DNA of 5,716 bases from assembly GCA_018715105.1 (NCBI GenBank), contig DVMG01000202.1:1-5716 (forward strand), in the 5' to 3' direction. Shown here one piece after another: positions 1-5,710 of the stretch. Source of the stretch: Candidatus Ventricola intestinavium (lineage in GTDB: Bacteria > Bacillota > Clostridia > Christensenellales > Aristaeellaceae). Position 1 is the first letter of the stretch, and each line of letters opens with the position of its first letter. Made by a program: the position numbers and the translations under genes. The notes beneath the pieces were generated by a model. That model searched no databases and was not told the DNA's origin. It was given only the letters and a program-made list of their open reading frames with translations.

Positions 1-237
1 GAGGTGGTCACGCTGCAACAGGCGCTTGTGGAACTGGGTTATCTCAACGGCGCGACAGACGGCAATTTCGGAACCGCCACGGAAACCGCCGTCAAGAACT
101 TCCAGACGGCCAACGGCCTTGACAGCGACGGCATTGCCGGAAGGCTGACGCTTGAAAGGCTCTATCAGCTCTCTTCGGTGACGCCGATGCCGGAAGTAAC
201 CGTCGGACCGGACGACATTCTGGATCTGCCGGGCTGA
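1..237 (+). CDS. C-terminal end of a peptidoglycan-binding domain protein (5' partial)
   Basis: The reading frame is open from base 1 (GAG GTG GTC ACG...) to TGA at 235-237, so the gene begins outside the window. The 78 visible residues contain one full PG_binding_1 module: EVVTLQQALVELGYL, then DGNFGTATETAVKNFQ, then NGLDSDGIAGRLTLERL. This is the usual LQ..L..LGYL / DG.FG..T..AV..FQ / DG..G..T pattern of a three-helix cell-wall-binding repeat. A 20-residue Pro/Asp-rich tail follows it. Such modules anchor exported hydrolases or transpeptidases to peptidoglycan. Any catalytic domain would lie upstream, so the enzyme class cannot be told. The GTG at 4-6 falls inside the conserved repeat and is not a credible start. 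The next gene is also a cell-wall enzyme, but a terminator separates them. Confidence 0.9.
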   Translation, partial: EVVTLQQALVELGYLNGATDGNFGTATETAVKNFQTANGLDSDGIAGRLTLERLYQLSSVTPMPEVTVGPDDILDLPG

Positions 238-282
238 TGCATGCATAAGAAGGCTGCCTATGACAGCCGGATGAAAGACTGA

Positions 283-347
283 GATTCTCTCCCCGGGCGG
301 GGTGTGCGGGCAGACCGTGCGCCCCGCCGGACAGGGGGAATCTTTTT
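283..347 (+). terminator. Intrinsic terminator after the peptidoglycan-binding gene
   Basis: A 14-pair GC-rich stem (296-309 with 315-328, three of the pairs G-U) closes a 5-nt loop, GCAGA. Outer pairing of CCCC (291-294) with GGGG (334-337) and of GATTC (283-287) with GAATC (338-342) can extend the stem. TTTTT follows at once at 343-347. It lies 46 nt after the stop codon and should end the upstream transcript. Confidence 0.75.
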
Positions 348-432
348 CGTAAAGGACGGGATACCGCGAAGAGGATCCCGACGCCCCTTTGCCGTTCCTT
401 TCCTATTCCAATTCTGATTTCGGAGAGACAAC
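348..432 (+). other. Upstream region of the L,D-transpeptidase gene; no clear promoter
   Basis: A 6-bp inverted repeat, CGGGAT (357-362) and ATCCCG (375-380), has a 12-nt loop and no T-run. It could be a leader hairpin or chance. I found no convincing -35/-10 pair between the terminator and the start codon, so the promoter is either weak or recognised by an alternative sigma factor, or transcription reads through. A Shine-Dalgarno-like GGAGAG (422-427) sits 5 nt before the ATG. Confidence 0.4.
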
Positions 433-2016
433 ATGAAAAGATGCATGGTATTCCTGCTGACTGCGCTGCTGCTCTGTGCGTCGGCGGCGCTCGCCGCCCC
501 GGAGCTGACCGGCGTGTTTGCCGACGATGTGATGCTGATCAGCGGGCAGGATGGATGGTATTTTGATTTTCACACCACGGAAGGCGGCTCGCTGGCCCTG
601 CAGCTTTTAAGCGGCCAGACGGGTGAGGCGGTGTGCGATCTGGGGGCCACACAGGTGGAGGCCGGGAGCGGCCGCATCGCCTGGAATGGCCTTTTGCCGG
701 ATGGCACCGCGGTGGCGCCGGGCAGCTATATGGTGGCGGTGCAGCTGCGCAACTATTGGGGAGAGGAGAGCGGGCAGAGCCTGCTTTCCCTGCACATTTA
801 TGCAAGCGAGGAAGAAGCGGCTGCCAATGTGCTCGATCTGAGCACGCTGGTGGCGGAGGAGGCGATCCCCTGGGAAGAGGAAACGGCGCAGAGCAGCGCA
901 TCCGCGCAGGATACGGCCGTGCCTGCGGCCACGAGTTTCTGGGACATGGATCCCGACGCCTATGACCTTGACAATCCCGAACATCAGCAGGCCATCTGGG
1001 ATCTGATGATGCAACCCATTACGGTGCTGGATGTAGGGCAGACGGAGCATGTGTATCCCACGAATCAACCGGGGATCGACCGCACGCCCTATGAAGAAAA
1101 CTGCGCGGGCGAGCTGCACGGGCAGAGCCAGGGCGTGCATGTGCTGGAAGAGGACACGGATGGGGACGGATATGTGCTCATCGAAGCGTATTCAAACGAC
1201 GGAACCAAGACCGACAACACCTACATGGAATCTCTGGATGCCAAAAAGATCCAGGGTTATGTGAGGGAAAACCTGCTCTTTGAGGTAACGCCTTCGGATC
1301 GATACGCCATTTTGGTGGATAAGCTGCGGCAGAGGCTGTATCTGTTTGAAGAAGGAAGGATCATCAGCACGCTGGTGGTTTCGACCGGCCTGAATAACGA
1401 AAACCAGCCGTATAACGAGACGCCCGCGGGGGAGTTCATCACCGTCAGCCGCGTGGGGGATTTTGACGCGGGGGGAGGCACGATTGGCCGGTATGCCATC
1501 CGGATCAACGGCGGCACGCTGCTTCATGAGGTGCTGCACACCCCCAATGCAGACGGAACGCGCGTCTATTCCCCTTATGAGCAGCAGTTGGGCCAGAAGG
1601 CCAGCCATGGCTGCATCCGCATTCAGCGCAGGGAAAATGAAAACGGCCACAACATGGCCTGGTTATGGAGCAATCTGGAACTGAAGACCAAGGTGTTTAT
1701 CTGGGACGACCAGGGCAGGCAGATGTACGAGCCCGAGGTGCCGGATCCGCAGCTGCAGCTTTACCGCAATCCGAACGGCGGGAGCAATTATCACCTGGAT
1801 GCCAACTGTTCGGGAGTCCGGGATCAATATCTGCCGCTGACAGGGGATTTCACATACGGGGATCTGAACGAGGATCCGTTCAAAAACCTGACGCCATGTC
1901 CATACTGCGCTGCGCCGGAGAGGCTTGAAACGCTTTATGAGCAGTACATGGCGGCCGCAGAGCAGATTGACGCGGAGGTTCCCGAAAATGTGAGGGCGCT
2001 CTTTGGCCTGGAGTGA
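433..2016 (+). CDS. Secreted multidomain L,D-transpeptidase (YkuD family)
   Basis: A 527-residue exported enzyme that should form 3-3 (L,D) peptidoglycan cross-links or attach proteins to stem peptides outside the membrane. Residues 1-21 are a signal peptide (MKRC, hydrophobic core, ALA before APEL). Residues about 38-122 resemble the FlgD Ig-like fold (W84-N-G, DG at 90-91, GSY at 97-99). A Glu/Asp/Ala-rich linker runs to about 190, followed by an SH3-like segment (about 195-285, ending IQGYVRENLLFEV). The YkuD domain covers about 291-424, with TPAGEF at 330-335, His365 in LLHEVLH, and the catalytic motif S391-H-G-C394-I-R396. The C-terminal part (about 445-500) has Y-H454, C459 and C489-P-Y-C492, a possible zinc site. 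The ATG at 433 is chosen because GGAGAG lies 5 nt upstream and the signal peptide starts there. The catalytic residues look intact. The Ig and SH3 calls are by pattern and less certain than YkuD. Confidence 0.95.
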   Translation: MKRCMVFLLTALLLCASAALAAPELTGVFADDVMLISGQDGWYFDFHTTEGGSLALQLLSGQTGEAVCDLGATQVEAGSGRIAWNGLLPDGTAVAPGSYMVAVQLRNYWGEESGQSLLSLHIYASEEEAAANVLDLSTLVAEEAIPWEEETAQSSASAQDTAVPAATSFWDMDPDAYDLDNPEHQQAIWDLMMQPITVLDVGQTEHVYPTNQPGIDRTPYEENCAGELHGQSQGVHVLEEDTDGDGYVLIEAYSNDGTKTDNTYMESLDAKKIQGYVRENLLFEVTPSDRYAILVDKLRQRLYLFEEGRIISTLVVSTGLNNENQPYNETPAGEFITVSRVGDFDAGGGTIGRYAIRINGGTLLHEVLHTPNADGTRVYSPYEQQLGQKASHGCIRIQRRENENGHNMAWLWSNLELKTKVFIWDDQGRQMYEPEVPDPQLQLYRNPNGGSNYHLDANCSGVRDQYLPLTGDFTYGDLNEDPFKNLTPCPYCAAPERLETLYEQYMAAAEQIDAEVPENVRALFGLE

Positions 2017-2100
2017 GGACGCGTGCACACGGAAAAGCGAGGGAACCGGGCCGGATGCCTTCAGGCTAAGGCCCTGCAAAAGGAAAAAATACATCATCCG

Positions 2101-2135
2101 GAAGCGGAAGGACAGAAAAGCCTCCGCTTCTTTTT
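2101..2135 (+). terminator. Intrinsic terminator of the L,D-transpeptidase gene
   Basis: GAAGCGGA (2101-2108) pairs perfectly with TCCGCTTC (2123-2130). GG/CC pairing (2110-2111 with 2121-2122) past a bulged A extends the stem, the loop is A-rich, and TTTTT follows at 2131-2135. It lies 84 nt after the stop codon, so the transpeptidase is probably expressed separately from the importer. Confidence 0.88.
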
Positions 2136-2245
2136 GTGCAGGCCGGACGGACAGGACATGTGCAGGAAAGACGGAAAAGAGGAAAAAACGAATGAATGAT
2201 CGAGCGGAGCGTCGTGCATTATTTGTCGAAAGCATTTAAAAGCGG

Positions 2246-2270
2246 AATATTTTTGCATATAAAAAATATT
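2246..2270 (+). promoter_or_regulatory. AT-rich dyad upstream of the importer promoter (UP element or operator)
   Basis: AATATTTTT (2246-2254) and AAAAATATT (2262-2270) form a perfect 9-bp inverted repeat around a 7-nt spacer, GCATATA. The element abuts the -35 box, where it could act as an UP element for the alpha subunit or as a regulator site. The motif AATATTTT(T)GC also recurs as a direct repeat at 2246-2256 and 2265-2274. It does not match the CodY box well, and the regulator is unknown. Confidence 0.45.
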
Positions 2271-2282
2271 TTGCTTGCAAAA
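2269..2282 (+). promoter_or_regulatory. Dyad over the -35 box, candidate operator
   Basis: TTTTGC-TT-GCAAAA is a perfect 6+6 inverted repeat that contains the whole -35 hexamer (2275-2280). A dimeric repressor bound here would block RNA polymerase. The geometry is suggestive, but the dyad is short and AT-rich and could be chance. Confidence 0.35.
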
Positions 2283-2303
2283 CTATGGAAACTGTGATAT
2301 ACT
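2275..2303 (+). promoter_or_regulatory. Sigma-A-type promoter of the amino acid importer operon
   Basis: The -35 hexamer TTGCAA (2275-2280, 5 of 6 matching TTGACA) is followed by a 17-bp spacer and the -10 hexamer TATACT (2298-2303). TG at 2295-2296 provides an extended -10. Transcription should start near 2309-2311, which leaves a leader of about 105 nt before the first start codon. This is the best promoter in the window. Confidence 0.85.
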
Positions 2304-2349
2304 GGATGCAACACTTCTTCAAAAGGGGCAATCCGGCGGGCCTAAAGAG

Positions 2350-2390
2350 GCGGCTGCGGGCTTTGTGAGCCGGGCGCCAAGCCCCGCCGC
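2350..2390 (+). promoter_or_regulatory. Leader hairpin ahead of the ATPase gene
   Basis: GCGGC (2350-2354) pairs with GCCGC (2386-2390), and GGGCTT (2358-2363) pairs with AAGCCC (2379-2384), with a small TGC/C internal loop and a 15-nt apical loop. A competing small hairpin, GGCT (2359-2362) with AGCC (2368-2371), uses the same bases. No T-run follows, so it is not a terminator as written, and no T-box or known riboswitch signature is visible. It ends 13 nt before the ribosome binding site and could affect translation or mRNA stability. Confidence 0.4.
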
Positions 2391-2415
2391 AGAATGGAAC
2401 GACAGGAGGGTCAGG

Positions 2416-3138
2416 ATGATTGAACTCAAAAACGTGCACAAAAAATTCGGCAATCTGGAGGTGCTCAAGGGGATCAACCTGACCGTGGCCAAAGGGGAAA
2501 AGCTGGTTATTATCGGGCCGAGCGGATCCGGAAAAAGCACAATGATCCGCTGTATGAACGGGCTGGAGGACGTGACGGCCGGCGAGGTGTATATCGACGG
2601 GAAGCGGATGACGCATAAGACCCGCGCTGCGCTGAACCGGCAATATTCCTCCATGGTGTTTCAGCAGTTCAACCTTTATCCGCATTTGACCGTGATGCAG
2701 AACCTGACGCTGGCCCCCATCAAACTCAAAAAGATGCCTAAAGAGGAAGCCCATGAGCTGGCCATGGCCAATTTAAAGCGCGTGGGCCTGGCGCAGAAGG
2801 CACAGGCCTATCCCACCACCCTTTCGGGCGGACAGCAGCAGCGCATCGCCATCGCACGTTCGCTGACCATGAAAAACCCGATTATCTATTTCGATGAGCC
2901 GACATCCGCGCTGGATCCTGAGATGGTGCAGGAAGTGCTGGACATCATGGTGGAACTGGGGCATGATAACATCACCATGGTCGTGGTCACGCACGAAATG
3001 GGCTTTGCCCGGGAGGTGGCGGACCGGGTTGTCTTCTGCGATGAAGGCAACATTCTGGAAGAGGGCACGCCCGAGCACTTCTTTGTCAACCCGGAGAATG
3101 AACGCACACGCGCGTTCCTTTCCAAGATTCTGCGGTAA
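2416..3138 (+). CDS. glnQ: Polar amino acid ABC importer, ATP-binding subunit (GlnQ type)
   Basis: A 240-residue cytoplasmic ATPase that powers amino acid import through the two permeases encoded downstream. All nucleotide-binding motifs are present: Walker A GPSGSGKST (34-42), Q-loop in VFQQFNLYPH (Q83), signature LSGGQQQR (136-143), Walker B IIYFDE (156-161), D-loop SALD (164-167) and switch His193 in VTHEMGF. FNLYPHLTVMQN and EMGFAREVADR are typical of the polar amino acid subfamily, and the length is the usual one. The frame stays open upstream to 2275, but ATG 2416 is the true start: AGGAGG (2404-2409) lies 6 nt before it and MIELKNVHKKFG is the normal N-terminus. It is the first gene of the operon, 71 nt before the binding-protein gene. 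The symbol marks the subfamily; the substrate need not be glutamine. Confidence 0.97.
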   Translation: MIELKNVHKKFGNLEVLKGINLTVAKGEKLVIIGPSGSGKSTMIRCMNGLEDVTAGEVYIDGKRMTHKTRAALNRQYSSMVFQQFNLYPHLTVMQNLTLAPIKLKKMPKEEAHELAMANLKRVGLAQKAQAYPTTLSGGQQQRIAIARSLTMKNPIIYFDEPTSALDPEMVQEVLDIMVELGHDNITMVVVTHEMGFAREVADRVVFCDEGNILEEGTPEHFFVNPENERTRAFLSKILR

Positions 3139-3157
3139 GGGCGAAAGGCAGGCGGAT

Positions 3158-3174
3158 AACCGAGTCATACGGTT
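3158..3174 (+). other. Small inverted repeat between ATPase and binding-protein genes
   Basis: AACCG (3158-3162) and CGGTT (3170-3174) can form a 5-bp hairpin with a 7-nt loop. It has no T-run, so it is not an intrinsic terminator. It could protect an mRNA end after processing or be chance. Confidence 0.25.
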
Positions 3175-3209
3175 GTCAATAAACAAGAAAAAATATAAAG
3201 GAGGAAACG

Positions 3210-4001
3210 ATGATGAAAAAAATGGCTGGAGGAGTGCTGGCGTTTCTGCTGGTTTTGAGCCTGACTGTGATGGCCTGTGCGGAAGGAACATTCCGCGTGG
3301 GTGTTAAGCAGGATGTGTATGGCTTTGGCTACCTGGACGAAGTCACGGGCGAATACTCGGGCATGGAGATCGATCTGGGCAGAATGCTGGCCGAGGCGCT
3401 TGGCTATGACGATGTGGAATACACAACCGTGACCGCTGCCACGCGCGGGCAAATGCTGGATAACGACGAGCTTGACTGCGTCATCGCGACCTTCACCATC
3501 AAGCCGGAGCGCCTGGAGAGCTGGGATTTTTCAACTCCCTATTATGTGGACGCCGTCACCGTGCTGGTGGAAGATGAATCCGGCATCACCGATTTGAGCG
3601 GCCTTGTGGGCAAGACGGTGGGCGTGTCTTCCGGCTCCACATCGGCCAAGGCTCTGGTAGACGCGATGGCCGAAGCGGGCGTGCTGGAAGAGGGATCCGG
3701 AGACGCGTTTGATCCCTCCACCTATGCCGGCGGAGTGTCGTTCAAGGTATTTGACGACTATCCGGCGATTTCCATGGCGCTTGATTCCGGCGATGTGGAT
3801 GCTTTCTGCGTGGACAAATCCATCCTGGCCAACTACAAGACGGAGGGTCGCAGCTTTATCGACGCCTCGTTCTCTCCGCAGGAGTATGGCGTGGCGACCA
3901 AGAAGGGATCCGAGCTCTCTGCGCCGATCGAAGAGCTGATCGTCACCTGGCTGGAGGACGGCACCATTGACGCCATGATTGCCGAGTGGGGACTTGAATA
4001 A
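3210..4001 (+). CDS. Extracellular amino acid-binding protein of the ABC importer (family 3)
   Basis: A 263-residue exported binding protein that captures the amino acid and delivers it to the permeases. Residues 1-24 are a signal sequence (MMKKMAGGV, then AFLLVLSLTV, then MACA). Cys23 in V-M-A-C could be a lipoprotein Cys, but ACA before E25 also fits signal peptidase I. The mature part is a complete two-lobe bacterial extracellular solute-binding domain, family 3: FRVGVKQDVYGFGY (28-41), ATFTIKPERLESWDFSTPYY (93-112), GSTSAKAL (142-149) and GDVDAFCVDKSIL (194-206). By comparison with E. coli GlnH, Thr96 and Arg101 should hold the alpha-carboxylate and Asp202 the alpha-amino group. The VGVK.D...FGY opening is common in glutamate/aspartate binders, so an acidic amino acid or glutamine is the best guess. 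AAGGAGG (3198-3204) lies 5 nt before ATG 3210 and 8 nt before ATG 3213; either could start translation. A terminator follows the gene. Confidence 0.96.
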   Translation: MMKKMAGGVLAFLLVLSLTVMACAEGTFRVGVKQDVYGFGYLDEVTGEYSGMEIDLGRMLAEALGYDDVEYTTVTAATRGQMLDNDELDCVIATFTIKPERLESWDFSTPYYVDAVTVLVEDESGITDLSGLVGKTVGVSSGSTSAKALVDAMAEAGVLEEGSGDAFDPSTYAGGVSFKVFDDYPAISMALDSGDVDAFCVDKSILANYKTEGRSFIDASFSPQEYGVATKKGSELSAPIEELIVTWLEDGTIDAMIAEWGLE

Positions 4002-4024
4002 GCCTGCCCGGACAGGGCCGCATG

Positions 4025-4060
4025 CGGGCGCGCAGGTCAGGAGATGCGCGCCCGTTTTTT
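4025..4060 (+). terminator. Strong intrinsic terminator inside the importer operon
   Basis: CGGGCGCGCA (4025-4034) and TGCGCGCCCG (4045-4054) form a perfect 10-bp GC-rich stem with a 10-nt loop, followed directly by TTTTTT (4055-4060). It lies 23 nt after the binding-protein stop and 77 nt before the first permease start. I see no good promoter between it and the permease, so permease mRNA probably comes from partial read-through. That would keep the binding protein in excess, as in many importer operons. Confidence 0.9.
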
Positions 4061-4137
4061 CAACGCAGAGTCTCCGGCCGGCGAAGCGCGGCAAAGAGGC
4101 TTTCGATTCCACACGATAAAGCGAGGCTTGACGGTTT

Positions 4138-4851
4138 ATGGATACGATTTTCAGCAGCAGAGCATGGGGGATCGTCTGGCAGTACCGCGCAACGTTCATC
4201 AACGGCCTGGTCAACACGCTGGAAAGCGCTGTGGTGGGGCTGGCCATCGCCATGGTGATCGGCCTCGTGCTCGGACTGATGGCCACAAGCGGCAAACGCG
4301 CCATGACCATCCCGGCACGCATATACGTAGAATTTTTCCAGAACACCCCGCTGATCCTGCAGGTTTGCTTCCTATATTATGCCCTTGCGTATTCGGGCGT
4401 CAAGATTTCGGTGGTGGTTGTGGGATTCATTTCGCTGGGGCTGTATCACGGAGCCTATGTCGCAGAGGTGGTGCGCGCGGGCATTCAATCCATTCCCTAT
4501 GGCCAGTTTGACGCCGCGCGCTCGCAGGGCTTTGATTATAAGGATACGATGCGCCACATCATCCTGCCGCAGACGGTGAAGATCATCCTGCCGCCGATGG
4601 TCAACCAGGTGGTGGCGTTGATCAAAAACACCTCCTGCCTGTTTATCATCGGAGGCGCGGATCTGATTGCCTCCACCTATAACTTCGTCACGGGAGAGAG
4701 CACAGGCGGTGCATACGGCCCGGCGTATCTGGTGGGCGGCGCGCTCTTTTTCATCATCTGTTACCCGCTTTCCATGCTGGCAGGCAGGTGGGAGCGCAGG
4801 CTCAAGGCGCGGGATCAGGCGCATACGGAGGAAAAGGGGGCGGCAGCGTGA
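4138..4851 (+). CDS. Amino acid ABC importer, permease subunit 1 (GluC/HisM type)
   Basis: A 237-residue integral membrane protein of the polar amino acid permease family, which pairs with the second permease to form the channel. About five hydrophobic segments are visible (about 22-48, 64-84, 88-109, 146-172 and 196-216). EFFQNTPLILQ (65-75) is the conserved family block, and the EAA loop that docks on the ATPase is at about 110-140 (E110, GQ 122-123, AA 126-127, G131), followed by ILPQ (142-145) and IKNTS (162-166). The C-terminal tail is charged (RRLKARDQAHTEEKG). ATG 4138 is chosen because the family-typical N-terminus starts there. Its ribosome site is weak: GCGAGG (4121-4126) lies 11 nt upstream. 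With the terminator just before it, expression should be lower than that of the binding protein. The stop overlaps the next start by 4 nt. Confidence 0.95.
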   Translation: MDTIFSSRAWGIVWQYRATFINGLVNTLESAVVGLAIAMVIGLVLGLMATSGKRAMTIPARIYVEFFQNTPLILQVCFLYYALAYSGVKISVVVVGFISLGLYHGAYVAEVVRAGIQSIPYGQFDAARSQGFDYKDTMRHIILPQTVKIILPPMVNQVVALIKNTSCLFIIGGADLIASTYNFVTGESTGGAYGPAYLVGGALFFIICYPLSMLAGRWERRLKARDQAHTEEKGAAA

Positions 4852-5633
4852 ACGATTTTTGGACCGATCTGCGGGGAAGCTTCGGCATCATCACCAATCC
4901 GGATGTGCTCAGCTACCTGCTCACAGGCCTGGCCTTTACGCTCGGCATCTCGCTGATCGCCATCGTATTCAGCCTGCTCATCGGGGCGATTCTGGCGCTT
5001 GTGCGCAATTACTGCACCAAGGGGCCGGCCAGAGCCCTGAGAGCGGCCGCATCCCTTTATATCGAGCTCTTTCGAAATACACCGCTGATGCTGTGGATGT
5101 TTGTGTGCTTTATGATGTGCCCGGCGCCTCCCGTTTCCAAAGAGTTTGCGGCCCTGCTCGGCTTCACATCGACCGTGACGGTAAAATCGCTTTTCAAGGC
5201 GATCGTAGCGTTGACGCTGTTTACATCCGCCATCATGGCGGAAATCATCCGGGGCGGACTCAATTCCGTGGCGCGCGGCCAGTTTGAGGCCGCTTATTCC
5301 CAGGGGTTTGGCACCCTGCAGACGATGACGCTCATCGTGCTGCCCCAGGCCTTCCGCAACATTGTGCCCACACTTCTCTCGCAGATGATCACCACCATCA
5401 AGGATTCCAGCTACATGGCCAGCCTTGTGACTGTGGAGCTGATGGCCTGCACAAAGCTCATCATCAGCAAGGCCAACACCTACAACGGAACATGGGTGGA
5501 CCGCTTTAACCGCGGCACGATCCATGTGACGGATGTCTTTGTGCTCTTTGGTTTCGCGTTTCTCATCTACTTTGCCATCAACTTTACGCTTTCGTGCATT
5601 GTCCGCAGAATGCGCGCACGAAAGAGGGGATAG
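4848..5633 (+). CDS. Amino acid ABC importer, permease subunit 2 (GluD type)
   Basis: A 261-residue membrane protein, the second half of the heterodimeric channel. Hydrophobic segments lie at about 24-52, 70-91, 112-135, 167-185 and 228-253. YIELFRNTPLMLWMF (71-85) is the family block. The EAA loop lies at about 132-153 (E132, GQ 144-145, EAA 147-149, G153), followed by VLPQAF (164-169) and IKDSSYMASLV (184-194). The frame is open back to ATG 4788, but that start would add a 20-residue Gly-rich stretch lying wholly inside the upstream gene. GTG 4848 fits better: it overlaps the previous stop as GTGA, the usual arrangement for translational coupling, and AAGGGGG (4834-4840) lies 7 nt before it. 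The protein then begins M-NDFWTDLRGSFG. The loop at about 205-228 is longer than the corresponding part of permease 1. It is the last gene of the operon. Confidence 0.94.
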   Translation: MNDFWTDLRGSFGIITNPDVLSYLLTGLAFTLGISLIAIVFSLLIGAILALVRNYCTKGPARALRAAASLYIELFRNTPLMLWMFVCFMMCPAPPVSKEFAALLGFTSTVTVKSLFKAIVALTLFTSAIMAEIIRGGLNSVARGQFEAAYSQGFGTLQTMTLIVLPQAFRNIVPTLLSQMITTIKDSSYMASLVTVELMACTKLIISKANTYNGTWVDRFNRGTIHVTDVFVLFGFAFLIYFAINFTLSCIVRRMRARKRG

Positions 5634-5647
5634 ACGCCTGCGAACAA

Positions 5648-5672
5648 CCTCCCGGAAACGGGAGGCTTTTTT
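5648..5672 (+). terminator. Intrinsic terminator at the end of the importer operon
   Basis: CCTCCCG (5648-5654) and CGGGAGG (5659-5665) form a perfect 7-bp stem closed by a GAAA tetraloop, then C and TTTTTT (5667-5672). It starts 15 nt after the permease stop codon. Confidence 0.92.
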
Positions 5673-5677
5673 ATAAT

Positions 5678-5693
5678 CATCGGACGTCTGATG
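5678..5693 (+). promoter_or_regulatory. 16-bp near-palindrome upstream of a possible next promoter
   Basis: CATCGGAC and GTCTGATG are self-complementary over 16 bp apart from one G-T position. The dyad lies between the operon terminator and a TTGACA hexamer, so it could be an operator for the next gene. The sequence has no T-run and is too short to assign to a regulator. Confidence 0.3.
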
Positions 5694-5710
5694 GGCGATT
5701 GAGAAGCACT

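Larger units (their letters stand above)
2017..2415 (+). other. 399-bp intergenic region between the transpeptidase gene and the importer operon
   Basis: In order it holds GC-rich trailing sequence, a terminator (2101-2135), about 110 bp with no recognisable element (2136-2245), an AT-rich dyad (2246-2270), the importer promoter (2275-2303) and a structured leader up to the ribosome binding site. I see no gene here. The open frame that runs from TTG at 2275 into the ATPase gene starts inside the -35 box and encodes nothing ATPase-like before residue 48. The change from GC-rich to strongly AT-rich sequence at 2230-2300 is typical of a promoter region rather than of foreign DNA. Confidence 0.8.

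Noticed and set aside
237..246. ATGCATGCAT palindrome right after the first stop codon.
   Set aside because: It is a short simple repeat with no supporting context; chance is the likeliest explanation.
607..1140. Long minus-strand open frames opposite the transpeptidase, ATPase and permease genes.
   Set aside because: They are out-of-frame shadows of GC-rich coding sequence, with Arg/His/Pro-heavy translations, no family motifs and no ribosome sites.
2246..2274. Possible CodY or ArgR box in the AT-rich upstream dyad.
   Set aside because: AATATTTTTGC...AAAAATATT departs from the CodY consensus at its central positions and lacks the paired half-sites expected for ArgR; naming either would be guesswork.
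2306..2368. A 20-codon open frame (MQHFFKRGNPAGLKRRLRAL) at the start of the importer leader, rich in Arg/Lys and overlapping the hairpin, like an attenuation leader peptide.
   Set aside because: Its ATG lies only 3 nt after the -10 box, upstream of the expected transcription start, and it has no ribosome binding site. No terminator follows the hairpin either.
2275..2415. 47-residue N-terminal extension of the ATPase starting at TTG 2275.
   Set aside because: It starts inside the -35 hexamer, would not be on the transcript, and is unlike any GlnQ-type N-terminus. ATG 2416 has an ideal ribosome site.
3173..3199. TTGTCA and TATAAA resembling a promoter just before the binding-protein gene.
   Set aside because: The spacer is only 15 bp, and the start would fall near 3206, after the Shine-Dalgarno sequence, giving an untranslatable leader. 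TATAAA is better explained as A/T-rich sequence abutting AAGGAGG.
4128..4133. TTGACG as a -35 box for a separate permease promoter.
   Set aside because: No -10-like hexamer lies 16-18 bp downstream, and that position would be inside the permease coding sequence.
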